Shown piece after piece: positions 31,317 to 42,870 of a stretch of 64,000 bases of DNA (position 1 is its first letter; every line of letters starts with the position of its first letter). Source of the DNA: Pseudo-nitzschia pungens (lineage: Eukaryota; Bacillariophyta; Bacillariophyceae; Bacillariales; Bacillariaceae); assembly GCA_037355855.1 (NCBI GenBank), contig CM074763.1:1116001-1180000 (forward strand), written 5' to 3'. The translations under genes were made by a program, and so were the position numbers. Below the pieces are notes generated by a model. It worked only from the letters and a program-made list of their open reading frames with translations. It did not search any database and was not told where the DNA came from.

Positions 31317-34164
31317 TCAGCGTTCATTGGTACACTGAAGCGAATCCATAGAAGACTTCAGCGGCAAGTACCGTGTGTGATCTACTATCACTTTCGACGA
31401 TGCTATGGGAGAAGGATGATCCGATACCCCACCCGACAGCTTCGAAGGGTTCTCTGTCGTATCCGAGATCAATCTCTCGGGGATGGGATCTGTTGGTTGA
31501 ATGGAGGTGAAGCTATTGCCTCGATGTAAGTCAGACGAAAGCACCCTCTCGGAATCCTGCTGTATGCTGTTAGGCCTGTAGAAGGTCATGCTCATAGATC
31601 CAGTATGAGGATACTGCATCGATGTCACCATAGGAAGGCCATCTACTGGTTTAGCGGGGTGGTTTTGCGTTGTGACCAACGAATAAGTTGACTTCAGACA
31701 AACCCAGTCCTTCACGAGTAGATTCGCAAGCTCTTTCCCGTTTCGTCGCTTGTCCCGGAGGTAGGATTTAAAGCTCTTCTTCAAAATTTGAATTATCTCG
31801 TTCTCTCGTGCCGTACGTTCGGTGGATGGACGCAAGAGCAATAACCGGAACGAGAAAAAATAAGGACGTAGAGTCTTCTCGTCGTTCGAAGAGGACACCG
31901 GACCTTCGGACAAAGAGTTGGCAGCAACTGGCATGTTATTCTGTAAAAATGACGCGAGTTCATGGTCTTCTCTACAATCTTCGGCATCGTAAGAGACTAA
32001 TCTTGCAGAGTTTTGACTTCTGTGAGACTCCGCATGCCTGTAATTGGTCGTTTGCAACCCATTAAATGGTGATGATCGAGATGGAATATTTGAGCTGTGA
32101 TCGAAGCAAACCAGAGTCGGTTTTTCCGTCTTTGGAACAGAGTCGTAGTTGATTGACTCCAAAATATTGTTTTCGGTCATCGAGGTATTTTCGTGGGACA
32201 AACGAGATGAATCTTTCGTGTCATGCTCAGAAATAGAAACCATAGGACGCTGTGGTGGCTTGGTCACGGAGTTCGTGCTAAGTGACGCTTTGGAATCAAG
32301 AACCAACTTCCACTTAGGTTCGAGAGAGTATTTTGTCAGCTCTGAGGCTACTTCTCTGGCGAGACCTACATCTTCTTGTACGCTGTCACAACTGTACATT
32401 AGCACAACAATTCTTCCTACCATTGCTGTGTTCAAAGGTATCGCAAGGGCGGTTTTGATTCCATACAATTCAGCACCTTCAACTCTCCCAAAATCGTTTG
32501 AATCCTTCAGGTGAACATCACTTTCCCATGACATGACACCAGTCGAGTATACGCGTCCTGGTAAACCCTTTCCGGGTTCAAAAGAAAAGTAAGAGCTGTA
32601 TACTCCGAACTCATTGAGCATATGGGCAAGATCGTTGTTAACATCTCGACGACAGATGTGCCCCGCGTGATGAAGATGAAGCTGGTCGACATCGACTGAT
32701 TTCGATTGACCTGTAGAATCGCCTGATGAAAAGCTTGGTACCCATAGGTCGACATGTTGGAAAGGCAGATTGTGCGTTTCTATGTACGTCACAATTGCAT
32801 CCAAAAGAGATCTACAAAAATTGGAAGCAGGAGCAGATGATACGCCTTGCCCCTTTTCTGTTACATTCGTCTTTCCTTTCGAATTTTTGTTATCGTCAAC
32901 GGCTTCTTCAGAAAGAACATCTAACAACTGTTCGAAATCCTCACTAAAAGATCTGTTTCTTCCCTTCTTGTATCCTACCGATGATATGCTGATGTCTGTA
33001 CTCAGGGCCCTCTGTCGTGCAGACGTAAACCTCTCCTCCTCGTTGTTGCCTGTTGAAAGCTTCTTCTTCAACCGACGAGTTTGTTCGCGATTTTTGATCA
33101 TTCGAAACTATGGATGCATGGGAATTCGACCTCATATTTTGGTCGTTCGAAACAATTGAGGAATTTGTGCCGAGATCAGTTGTTGTTGAGTGCGCTTTCG
33201 CCTGCTCTACTTTGATAAAATCGAACATTGGATTTTGGTTTACGAAAGTCGTTGTCGGATTGTCATATTTTGAACTTAAACCCATCTTTCGACGACGAAG
33301 TCTCCGGACAGATTCCTCCGCTCGTGTTGCTCTTTTTTCCAATTCCTGTAGGCTCGCATTCCATGCCTTTTCTTGGACATGAGGATACCCTATTTGTAGA
33401 CAGACATTGTAAAAGTGAGTTCTCCATTGCTTTGTCAAGTTCAATTGAAGAGTGAGACGAGTCGATTCCGAAGATAGCGATGACAAAAAGTTCTCTTGGA
33501 GCACTGACAATTGGTCGCGCTCGAGATTGCTTAGATGTGCGGTTGGTTTGCCCAAAACAAAAGTTCTCGTGCTCAGTTTTGCATTTTTCATCTTCTTAGT
33601 CAATCGGCTTGACTTGCAAAGCAGTACATCACCTAAAAATTCATTGAGTTTGATCCCGTGTGGAAGAGGCAACAATCCTTGGTCAAATGTTTTTACCAGA
33701 AAATCTACAAGTGAACTCTCTTCGTTTGTCCACCGTCCCGTTCGCTGTTGACCTCTAGAAAGACCACTGCACGAAATAGAAGACTTCCCGTTCGACAAAA
33801 GAAGATACGGACTCTCAGCTTCGATCTCTATGTCTTCGTCACGTGCATGTTTCCTGCTCTGTTGTTTCATTTGCGAATGATAACGATTTGCGTTCGTCCC
33901 TTGCGACGGAATTTCACTCTTTTTCAAGGCTATTGCGCGTTCTACGTCGTTGAAACACAGAGGCTCGATAAAAATCCCATTCACCACACCGGTTTGGCAT
34001 ATAGGACACGGGAAGCGAGAAGATGAGTTGGCGGCAGGGAGTATTGACTCGCCATGCTGTTTTGTGCCTTCGTGTGTATCCAAAATGAGACTCATGGGAA
34101 TACATCGCTGATACGTTATCGTGAGAACAGAGTGATGATCATTGCGCGAATTTTTGGCAAACAT
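31317..34164 (-). CDS. SANT-like domain plus GAF-type domain protein (frame break near 33050)
   Basis: A probable nuclear regulatory or sensory protein of a stramenopile type. The first part (34164 or 34095 to about 33050) has a CPIC motif and then a GRWTNEESSLVDFLVKTFDQ stretch leading into LPLPHGIKLNEFLGDVLLCKSSRLTKKM. This resembles the SANT-like DNA-binding domain expanded in diatoms (WTxEE...LPLxxGxxLxxFLxxxLxCxxxRIxKK). A coiled coil follows (ASLQELEKRATRAEESVRRLRRRK). The second part (33101-31317, another frame) contains FCRSLLDAIVTYIETHNLPF, VYSSYFSFEPGKGLPGRVYS, TGVMSWESDVHL and IKTALAIPLNTAMVGRIVV, which looks like a GAF domain. The two frames overlap at 32944-33101 and differ by one base, so the gene needs either an unrecognised intron or a shift. 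It would total about 948 residues. The reading as one gene is an inference. Confidence 0.6.
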
Positions 34165-35425
34165 GTGTGTGAGTACAAGTAGTGAAGGTAACCTTATGTA
34201 GAAAGAACTTGAAAATCCGAAATACTCTTTCATACTTAACGCGCGATCACTAAAAATAGAACAGACAGACAGTGCGCGTCCGCATGAATTTGATTCGATT
34301 CTTGATCGTGAAGAAAAAATCATTCATACCAAACCCGTATCGACTCGACACCCAAATGCACCCCCAACATCAGATGGAATGGTTTGTGCTGTGTTGCCCA
34401 GCACATCCCGACTGGGACTGCCGTCCGAAAGAGAAACTCACCGCGTGAATTGTGCAACCACACCCGAGGAGACGAAGGTCCCAACCCGGGTGCTTGCACA
34501 TCTTGCAAACTGTTTGACCGCCGTTCATTTTACGCTCAACGATGCGTGTGGTGTTTTCGTTGCTGTGTCTTTCCTTCTAATGAATTAGCATCATGATATC
34601 TCCCCGAGCTGATTTGATTCGAGACTCCTAGTGAAACAGATCATTCGACGGTACGATGAGTAAGATCGCAGAACTCTTTGTGCGCCGAACTCGAAGCCTT
34701 TTGATTGAAGGTAGCCTTGGAACGACAGAATGTTGCGAGAATTGGATATTGCATTCCGTGTTGAAATGATGAACGAAAAGATGATGAGTAGTGGAACTCT
34801 TTTACATCGCGAAGAGCTTCTTGTTTTTAAGACCGGATACTGGTAGTAAGACAGGAAGTTTTCTCGTATATGAATATTATTGGTTAGTTTTGTTTTCAAA
34901 ACAGTTGTCTGTACTTTTTAAGAATTCTTGTGCAACTCCTTAGTTTTACAGCATCACGTACTTGTTTTCGGACTATGAATGTATCGATTTCATTCCAATT
35001 AGATTTGATAAGGGGTGCTGAAAGACTGCGTTGGAAAAGTTTCATTCATTTCCGACCAATGAATTTGGAGAAACATCTGTTCCATTGTGCGTCATGGTCA
35101 TTGTTCAACAAATTCCTTTAATCCAGAAGAACTGCCGAAAACACTTGCGAACAAACGAACGTTTTGCATTTGTAAAATGCGATTTGCCGAAAATATTTGT
35201 TCTTTCGTCAATTTTTTCGTTCAAATTCTCATAGTCATCCATTGGTTATGGTTTCTCCTTAAGTTACTTTGAGAGCGAAATATGTCCAAAAATGATAACC
35301 TTACGTACGGTAGATCATAACAGCAGAGAAGGCCAAGCGGCTCCTCGAAAACCGTATTTCACATGGCTCATTCTTGTTGTTGACAATAGGACAGATGAAT
35401 TGGCTTCTTCTATCATCATGGGTCA
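34165..35425. other. Gene-poor spacer, left part
   Basis: About 1.3 kb, AT-rich. A small Cys-rich frame at 34384-34596 (CTSCKLFDRRSFYAQRCVWC...CC) has paired cysteines but no supporting family. It is noted but not called as a gene. Confidence 0.35.
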
Positions 35426-35530
35426 TACTACAAAATTCCTATCAGCTGTCCCCCGGTTCTACATCCCCAACTACTCATTTCTACTTCGTAGTACGGAAGC
35501 CGGGGGACAGCTGATAGGAATTCCGTAGTA
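35426..35530 (+). mobile_element. MITE-like foldback element, copy 2
   Basis: A 105-bp element with inverted ends of about 31 bp: TACTACAAAATTCCTATCAG then CTGTCCCCCGG on the left, and the complement with two mismatches on the right. The centre differs from the other two copies after GGTTCTACATCCCCAACTAC, where a TACTTCGTAGTAC word is inserted. The element lies in a gene-poor spacer. Confidence 0.75.
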
Positions 35531-36359
35531 GTAATATCATGGCCTTTGCCTGTCGTAATTGAATGGCATAATAGGTGCCGATGCGTCTGACATTTCGAAG
35601 TTTGACTACAAGAAGGATCGGGTATATATTAGGACCAGGAGCACCAATTGTTGATTGGCAGCTATTGAGCAGACTCCATCCCAAACAGTCTCGAAGTGTT
35701 GCTACGCTCAAAAATTGATCAACAAGAATACGAAGTAGGTACCACCAGAGTAAGGTATATATTACAGATTCTTTTTTGGGTTGGAAGCTACCATGTCTCC
35801 TGCTACAAGTCCTGGAATTTTTAAAGACAACTTTATTTCAACCATCAATCACCAACAACTACAGTACTATCACTTCTATTGTCTTTATTTATTTGGTAAC
35901 TATTTGGTGCTTATTATAAATGCGAAGCAATGTATGCACGTATTGTTGTGAATGCCTTGTCTTTCGAAATAATATGGTTTACTTCGTATATGAAACACGA
36001 TACTAACTACAGTAGTTTCGTTTTTAACTTGGGATGTTCGGATCACATTTACTTTGTACTTCGTATTGGATAACCTTTCTTGGACTGTCGTACTCGTACC
36101 GGTACGTTACTAGACGATTACAGGTAAAAACCTTACGTGTATCCTACGTACAGTTAGGGTTATCACTTACGTATTACGTAATCATCACACAAAAAGACGA
36201 TTTCTTTCGTCTATTTTTTCACTTCTTTTATTTTTTTAAATATGAAAATTTATGAAATTTTTTGAAAATTGTGAGTACAGTATTGAATAACGGTAACCTT
36301 ACTCATACACTTAAAATCTTACATGACCTTCCTCGTCGTCTTTATTGCAACTGTAACCG
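35531..36359. repeat. Spacer between MITE copies 2 and 3
   Basis: About 830 bp, AT-rich, with the words TACTTCGTA and CGTAACCTTAC near 36050-36190 and 36290. No gene was recognised. Confidence 0.4.
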
Positions 36360-36454
36360 TACTACAGAATTCCTTTCAGCTGTCCCCGGGTTTCAGTAGA
36401 TATTAGTAGTCGGGGACGTAGAACCGGGGGACATCTGATCAGAATTTTGTAGTA
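36360..36454 (-). mobile_element. MITE-like foldback element, copy 3 (inverted)
   Basis: A 95-bp element in the opposite orientation to copy 1. Its centre GGGTTTCAGTAGATATTAGT and AGTCGGGGACGTAGAACC is the reverse complement of copy 1's centre with one difference. Ends are TACTACAGAATTCCTTTCAG then CTGTCCCC and the matching complement with several mismatches, so this copy is older or more diverged at the arms. Confidence 0.75.
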
Positions 36455-36911
36455 AACCTTACTTTGATGGGGTCTGTCTATTCAGGTGTAAAGAGACGTC
36501 AGGTAAGTTACAGTAACCTTAGGGGGAACATGGAATGAATGAATGAATCATCGACCAAGCCATCAACGATGAACTACCGGTATGCGGGAGGCGGGAGTAA
36601 GAAAAAATTCTACGGTTCGTACGTAATGCGTGTACTGAAGGTGGTAGGAAGTGCGAAGTAGTAGTAATACGAAGAACTTGTACGACGTAAGGTCACTTAG
36701 TACTGTACTTCGTAATGAATACTACCCGGACCGAGTTCAGAGTGGAAGTACGAGTACGAGTAAACATACGTATTATCGACGGCAGTCACTGTTGAGATTC
36801 GAATTTAAATTCTTGTAATTTACATTTTTGAGATGAAAGAATGACAACTCTTTCTGAAGGCGGTATCTGGCAACCCAAAATCTAGTGCCAACATGGGAAA
36901 AATAAGGCACC
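36455..36911. other. Spacer before the HMG-box gene
   Basis: About 460 bp with scattered CGTAACCTTA and TACTTCGTA words and a GAATGAATGAATGA run near 36535-36548. It presumably holds the promoter of the HMG-box gene. Confidence 0.35.
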
Positions 36912-37810
36912 ATGACGGATACACCTGCAGCTGATATATTTGCTGTTATAACAGCAACTGCAACCTCTTCTTCTCACGAAGCAGCTACCGGTTTCTCGAT
37001 TATGGAATCTATGGTGTCGTATCTTCGTTCCGAGGCCGCCCTTGCGGATGAAAAGGCTAAACGCTTGAGAAAACAAGCGGATGAAATCGCCGATCAATTT
37101 GGAATAACGGAAGAATCCCAACAAATATTTGGTGCGTATTCGCGGTTTCTGTAAAACTCGGATGGGAGTCAAAGCAGCTGCGGTTCCATCACGAAAGCAT
37201 TTTTTGGATGAGAACAACGTGGTTACATTCTTTCTGATACGACTGAAATCATATGCTAATTTGTCGTGATTCTTGTTCGCACTTAGAGATCAATGCAACT
37301 GAAATGGCTCCTTTGAACGAAAAGGGCTTGCCAAAGTACAAGGGAAAAAAACGCGGACGAAAGCCGAAAGTTAGAAAGCGACAGACGAAATCGGATCGTC
37401 CAAAGCGGCAGCACACAGGTTATACGTTCTTCATGCAGGAAACATACCCCAGTGTCAAGATGGCAAACCCTCACCTAGCCCCGAAGGAACTGATCAGCTT
37501 GGTTGCAAAGCTATGGAAGAACTTGGCAACAGCAGCCAAAACTGAATGGAAGGAACGAGCAGAGCGTACGAACAACAAAAGCAACATTGGGAAATTGCAG
37601 GTAGGAATTGCTACTACTCGCTCAAAAAATCTTTCGAACACATCTTTCGGCGAGGTTTCAGGAGATCGGGATATCTACAGAGCGGATCAAGAGTATAAAA
37701 AAAAAGAAGAAAAACCTGAGAGTTTGGAGGGTCTTGAAGACAAACAGGAAGGCACTGACGACGACGACGACGACGACAATGGTGACGACAACATTCAAAC
37801 GAGAACTTGA
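36912..37810 (+). CDS. HMG-box protein with AT-hook-like segment
   Basis: Predicted chromatin architectural protein. Exon 1 is 36912-37131 and exon 2 starts at 37287 (donor GTGCGT, acceptor CACTTAG, phase 1). The unspliced-tail form has 247 residues. The N-terminus holds a short helical segment (SYLRSEAALADEKAKRLRKQ). A basic stretch GKKRGRKPKVRKR resembles an AT hook. The HMG box follows at about residues 110-170: RPKRQHTGYTFFMQETYPSV, LAPKELISLVAKLWKNLAT and KTEWKERAERTN. The tail is acidic (EGTDDDDDDDNGDD). A possible 61-nt intron with good sites (CAG|GTAGGA at 37601, TTTCAG| at 37661) would replace the acidic tail with a basic, Thr-rich one in another frame, ending at 37871. It is not certain whether this intron is used. 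Confidence 0.85.
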
Positions 37811-38017
37811 CACAAGAGATTCTTTTCTCTCGTCTGGTTTCAGGGGTAAAGCGGAACAAAGCGACTATTAGATTGAGTATAGAAAAATAATCACATATTT
37901 AAAGTTAGCAACAATCTGTTCCTAATGAAGTGTATCCCCTTTCCAAACAAATCGACGATGACGGTGCCAAATGATTTTATTTCGTCCAAAACTCAACATT
38001 CTTGCTCACATCATGTT

Positions 38018-39483
38018 TCAGGTACGTATCTCCCTCTGCCGCAGACGTGTGGAAGTCCTTCTAACGTTCGAAGTTCTTTGTAGCTCTGCCACCTCGTGAG
38101 CCAAAAGAGGTAATGTCTTTTCTGCTGGCCCTCGGATGTTATATGCGTCCAAAATATTTGTTGGTGTCAACATATCGTGGGTATTGATATTGTAACTATT
38201 CACCGAAAAACGAAAGAGTATTAGTTTGAGAACATAACTAGGAAATTCAACCCATCGTCACAACAGTTGAAATTCATCCATATAGCTTTTACTTACACTG
38301 GAATTTGCTTGGCCCGAGCATGCTCCAAAGTAACTTCCGGCAGCCTCACTGCAAAGGAAGTACCTACAAACACGAGGACTTCGGCCTCTGCCAACCACTC
38401 TTCCATTTTTTGAAATTCGTAGAAGTCATGTGAGTGATATCCTTCGTCAAACAAGAGAGCTTGTGGAGCCAGCGTTTTTTTGCAATTTGGGCATTTCGGT
38501 GCTTCAGGTAGGGGGCCCTTTCCCAGCCGCAATTTTTCCCGTACTGAGGATGGTTCGATTTGATCGATCGTGACCGACTTTTCATTTTGGTAGGGACACT
38601 TTCGAAATCGACTACCGCTTTTGGTGGTCGAGCCGGAACGGCGGCGATTATTGTACCTATTATGAGATCCGCTCTTGGATTCCCGTCTCCGCTTCCATTT
38701 TCTGCGGTGACCTAGGTGAACCGGACGATCTTCGTCATCATCGCTCTCGCTGTCCATGTCGGAATCTACATCCGGGATGCACTTGTACAGGCCTAACCTC
38801 CCATGGGCTTCGATCGTGTGCAAGGGGTTTGGTGGAAGCAAGCCGTCTACATTTTGTGTAATCATCTTAATCTTCAGAGCTTCAGTGCCGCCCGTTGAGG
38901 ATTGCTCCAATAGCCAACGAATAGCACAATGTGCCGCATTGGGCTTAACGGTGGGTGGAAGCGATAAACAGGGCAACCAAAAACCGTTGTACCAATCCAG
39001 GGGATCCTTCCGGAAACTTTCACGAGTGGCTTTCGTCCAAATATGTTGGGTCCACAAGGCCTCGTTGTGATGATTGCTTTTACCGCGGAAAGGTCGGATC
39101 CCGCTGGCAACACTCATTCCTGCCCCCGTGATGAGCACAACTCGTTTTCGGTTTGTAACAATTTCCTTCGCCAATTCGACAAGACATGAATGTCCTCGGG
39201 ACGAGCGTCGACGCTTTTGCGGTTGATTTCTGGTGGGTGATGCTGCCGATGACGGCGGGGGGGAAGTGCGATATTGTTGGGTATTTTCCGCATTCGAATA
39301 ACCACGTGTACTCGTGCAATTGTTTTTGTTGCAGCTTCGAACACTGTCAGATGACGCGATACTGCTGGTGCTCTCTTCTTCACGCTGCCCTTTTATCAAA
39401 CGACGGCTTGATCTTCGACGAGCAATTGGTGGCATTGATGGTGATTCTGGTATGATTAGTTTACGGTGTATGTAGTATTTCAA
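38018..39483 (-). CDS. Sirtuin-family NAD-dependent deacylase with split zinc ribbon
   Basis: Two exons, 39483-38297 and 38195-38018, joined by a 101-nt intron (donor GTAAGT, acceptor AATAG), give 454 residues. An in-frame ATG at 39435 is an alternative start. The first 95 residues are basic, Ser/Arg-rich and disordered, compatible with nuclear location. Catalytic motifs are VLITGAGMSVASGIRPFRG (119-133), ITQNVDGL (208-214) and the active His in IEAHGRL (225-231), with FVGTSFAVRLPE near the end. The zinc-binding part is unusual: Cys235 (YKC) is separated from the next Cys (RKCPY, about 290) by an acidic and then basic insert of about 55 residues, and the second pair is CPNC. Exon 2 supplies the final strand PVYNINTHD and a C-terminal helix. 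It should bind NAD; substrate unknown. Confidence 0.9.
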
Positions 39484-40179
39484 GAGTTGCTAACGATCAT
39501 GCCTATGGTTGTCACTTAGTTTGGGTTGCTTTTTTGCAACGGTACGGTACAACCAAAACTAACGAAAAAATTAATGGCATACGATATTATGAATTGGTCG
39601 TTGTGGATTGTATCCAATTACCCAGTCTGGTATCTAAGGGTTTTGATGAAAATATTATTAGCAACTTTTAGACAGAATTCACTACACGTAGCTCCGGGTC
39701 TATTTCAATTAACATCCTTGTGTTTGCGCGCGAGTTCCTTCTCATAAAAACAAAAAAACTAAGCCGTGCTTTGAGTTTTCAATCAATTTGGAAGGCTCTG
39801 TGAATGGAAATTAGTGTGAACAGAATTGAGATGACGAGATGACGCATACCGGTAGGAGAGGACACTGCACGTATGAAAAAAAATGCTCACAATGACGAAG
39901 ATTTACTGGTGTGAGAAGTCTTTTAGTAAGGCTTACTCTTACTCGTACAAGTAACTTACGTACACCGTATTTTAACTTTAAAGTAAAATAAAATGCGTCT
40001 TGGTAATCACGGCACGACACCGACACCGACCACCAACCGACAACACCATGTCTCCCTAACACTGGTGTATCACAAGCACAAATTATTGCCAAAGTTATTG
40101 ATAAGGTTTATAGTACGTACCGTAGATAACCTCATATCATAACAAAAAATCAGATACCTTGACAACAGATATTTGATGA
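39484..40179. other. Divergent spacer between the sirtuin and the following gene
   Basis: About 700 bp, AT-rich, containing TAAGGCTTACTCTTACTCG-type words near 39930. No coding frame. Confidence 0.4.
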
Positions 40180-41037
40180 ATGATCATGAGAGGGGTACGG
40201 AGTTTGGTCGATAATTCTCGTTTGTCCGGTGCGCTACAAATATCGAAAACCCGGACGAAACGACATTCTCGTATTCTTCTTCGACCGAGATCAAGGCTCT
40301 TTGGTACCAATATCGGTAGTCAGAATGATGATGTTAGTGCCAACAATGCTAAAAACATGCGACCCGACGTAGCCTTCATTTTAGAACATTACCGCATCCA
40401 TCGACGTGAGAAAGAAGGGAGCAACGGTTTATCCCGCGAATACTTGCTTCTGCCGCCAGATATCTATGTGCCACAAGTGATTCAAGATCCCAGTCTGCCA
40501 GCTGCAGCTCTTTTTGCTCACCGGAATATTCTTTTCGGCGCAAGATCGTTTCATGGTTACGATATGACGGATGTTTGCTTGCCATTGGTGCGAGCTGCCC
40601 TCGAGGAATCCGAAATAGTGGAACACGGACAGCAACCTCAGGCAGTGGCTAGTCTCAATGGCCTCTCCAAGTGGGTAGCGGAGTGTTTAGAAAATGATGG
40701 GTACGAAGGAAGTCAGACTCTGATGCAGTTGGCAGGAGATGATACAACCAATGACGATGAACGAAAAAAAAATTTGGTCTCCGTGGAAGCTGTTCGTGCG
40801 ATTGCGACTGGAGTCCCACGCCCTGGCCACTCAGTTGTTGGGCAGGGGACATATAGAGATGGTCAGGATACTTGGAAGCAACTCGCAAACGAATTTGTGG
40901 GTTTGGGGTTGTCTGAGGAGGTCAATCTGTACGAAAAACAAGGAGGTAACGTTGTTGGTGTTGAGCACTTGGCGGACCGGAGTCCAGAGAACATTAAGAA
41001 CGCAGGAGGTGCCATGGCTAGACTGTTTTTCTTGTAA
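40180..41037 (+). CDS. Unknown protein with mitochondrial-type N-terminus
   Basis: Not recognised. A single-exon frame of 285 residues starts MIMRGVRSLVDNSRLSGALQ. The first 40 residues are rich in Arg/Ser/Leu with no acid until Asp11, and the following KTRTKRHSRILLRPRSRLFG is strongly basic, as in a mitochondrial presequence. The body has DVAFILEHYRIHRREKEGSN, YLLLPPDIYVPQVIQDPSLP, and a SFHGYDMTDVCLPLVRAALE segment. Composition is that of a soluble alpha/beta protein with no membrane segment. The C-terminus is AGGAMARLFFL. No paralogue in the window. Confidence 0.65.
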   Translation: MIMRGVRSLVDNSRLSGALQISKTRTKRHSRILLRPRSRLFGTNIGSQNDDVSANNAKNMRPDVAFILEHYRIHRREKEGSNGLSREYLLLPPDIYVPQVIQDPSLPAAALFAHRNILFGARSFHGYDMTDVCLPLVRAALEESEIVEHGQQPQAVASLNGLSKWVAECLENDGYEGSQTLMQLAGDDTTNDDERKKNLVSVEAVRAIATGVPRPGHSVVGQGTYRDGQDTWKQLANEFVGLGLSEEVNLYEKQGGNVVGVEHLADRSPENIKNAGGAMARLFFL

Positions 41038-42870
41038 CAAGTCATTCATCAACAATCTCATTCATGCATACGGGAATCGATCATTGCAAAGTTGAGTCAC
41101 TCAGTGGTGAAATGTTTCTTTCCCGTCTCCCCGTGTATTGCATTGATGAATATGTGCGTGTTTTCGAAAGTAGGAGGATCGAACAGTGTTGCCACTAACC
41201 CGCACACATAATGTAAAATATGCTGCATTAACTAAGATTGAAACCAGCGAAGATTTGAGCCCACGACAAACACAGCTGACCCAAAGCTCTTATAGTACAA
41301 AGAAGTCATAAATGATACATCCAGATGTCAACTGTCAACACTAGGAATGGGAGTATCCTGTAGTATCTAAGTGTATGCAATAGCGTATACACAGTATCCT
41401 CCTCCGTAGACTCACTGTTTGCCAGCACTCCGTGTGCTGCTGTTATTGCTTCTCTAGTTATCCTCTATTGGTGCTGACGGGCAAAAATCAATGTCATATC
41501 TTTGCCTGGGTTGTATACACTCAGAAAAGCAGACACTGGGATGTAATTAACATTGATTTTTTTGGGGGGCCAGGACCACATTGCTCCTCGTGTAAGAAGA
41601 GTGAGTATAAGATGTGTAGGATTCAATAACCACGAGGTTCTTAGTGTGCTCCCTAGTAGGTACTACTACTAGAACCACCAGCAGTACATCCTGTAGGTCC
41701 TACATATTAGTGAATAATTAGTATAACGTCACAATCATCGGAGTGCTGCAACCTTTTATGCGTGGCTAAACGGTTTTGAGGACCAAATTATATTTGAGTA
41801 TTTTTTTTATCATTATATTTTTATGATGTGGTCGTCATTTGATTGCCTCGTTCGCAACTACAAATAACAGCTGATTTTGGTCTCGCCTCAAAAAATCGTA
41901 CGTTTAGAACTCTAACGAGTATTATAATTTACTGTTAAAACAGTAAATTAGATTAGTCGGTTGAACATGGTACCGGTATGAATACCGGTAGGTTGTTACA
42001 ACATTGCTTTCGACGACGTGTCGCTCTCCACCTACGATAAGAAACAGTATACGAGTTAACTTACTCGATACGAATAACTAAACGTCGCTTTTTATCCTTT
42101 GTGATTCCTTTGGTTATTACCCCTGATTACAAAATGGTCACGTTGATCTCGTTACCCTACTCTTCCGATAGAAATTCAATACAGTAAACAATTGGATATG
42201 AATCAATGAAAGAATCACATCATGTAGCTTATGTAATGCTTATGAGACAATAAACTGAATGAACTTTCGGGAAAAGGATTAGAATCCACATTCCGAGGTC
42301 ATTTCAAGACTGGAAGCATCTTTTATTCTATTCTAATCGTAAGCCTTGATATGAATACTTTATTCAAAAACCACGCTCATGAGTACGTTACCAATAAATA
42401 AGTTTTGTGTTCCGTGTCATGAAGGAAGAAAAAATAAGCAAGAACAAGAATTATACAGTTGTTCCTCGTAGCTGATTCAACATTGAAGTACTTATTGGCG
42501 AATGACTCGACCATACCACGTCTGTTTCCTGTACAATATTATAGTGAGACAGCGATCGTCCAATTTCGAAGCTATTATCGATATATACTAAAAACACTTC
42601 ACATAATTATTTTACTTCCAAAAACTTGACAAGGCTTCAGAGCATGACTTGAAGTTGAAGCTCGACGAATATGCGTTCGCAATACGGTAATGAAATGAAT
42701 TATTGCAGGTCACTCTTCAATTAGAGGGAAAAGTCAAGAAATCGCGAATTTGACCCAGCTGTGTAACCTGTCCTCACAAGTTTCGATACAATAGGTCAGA
42801 ATCAATTGACACTGCTTACATATTCACAAACTCTTTATCCTGAAAATTCAATGTAACAAGATTGATAACA
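41038..42870. repeat. Gene-poor spacer with an ACT/AGT palindrome
   Basis: About 1.8 kb. TAGGTACTACTACTAGAACC occurs near 41656-41675. The rest is AT-rich without a credible frame, including a 41432-41629 frame of mixed composition that is not called. Confidence 0.4.

Noticed and set aside
34384..34596. A small Cys-rich frame (CTSCK...RCVWCFRCC)
   Set aside because: The paired cysteines are suggestive of a zinc-binding peptide, but there is no family, no splice support, and the overlapping frames are equally open.
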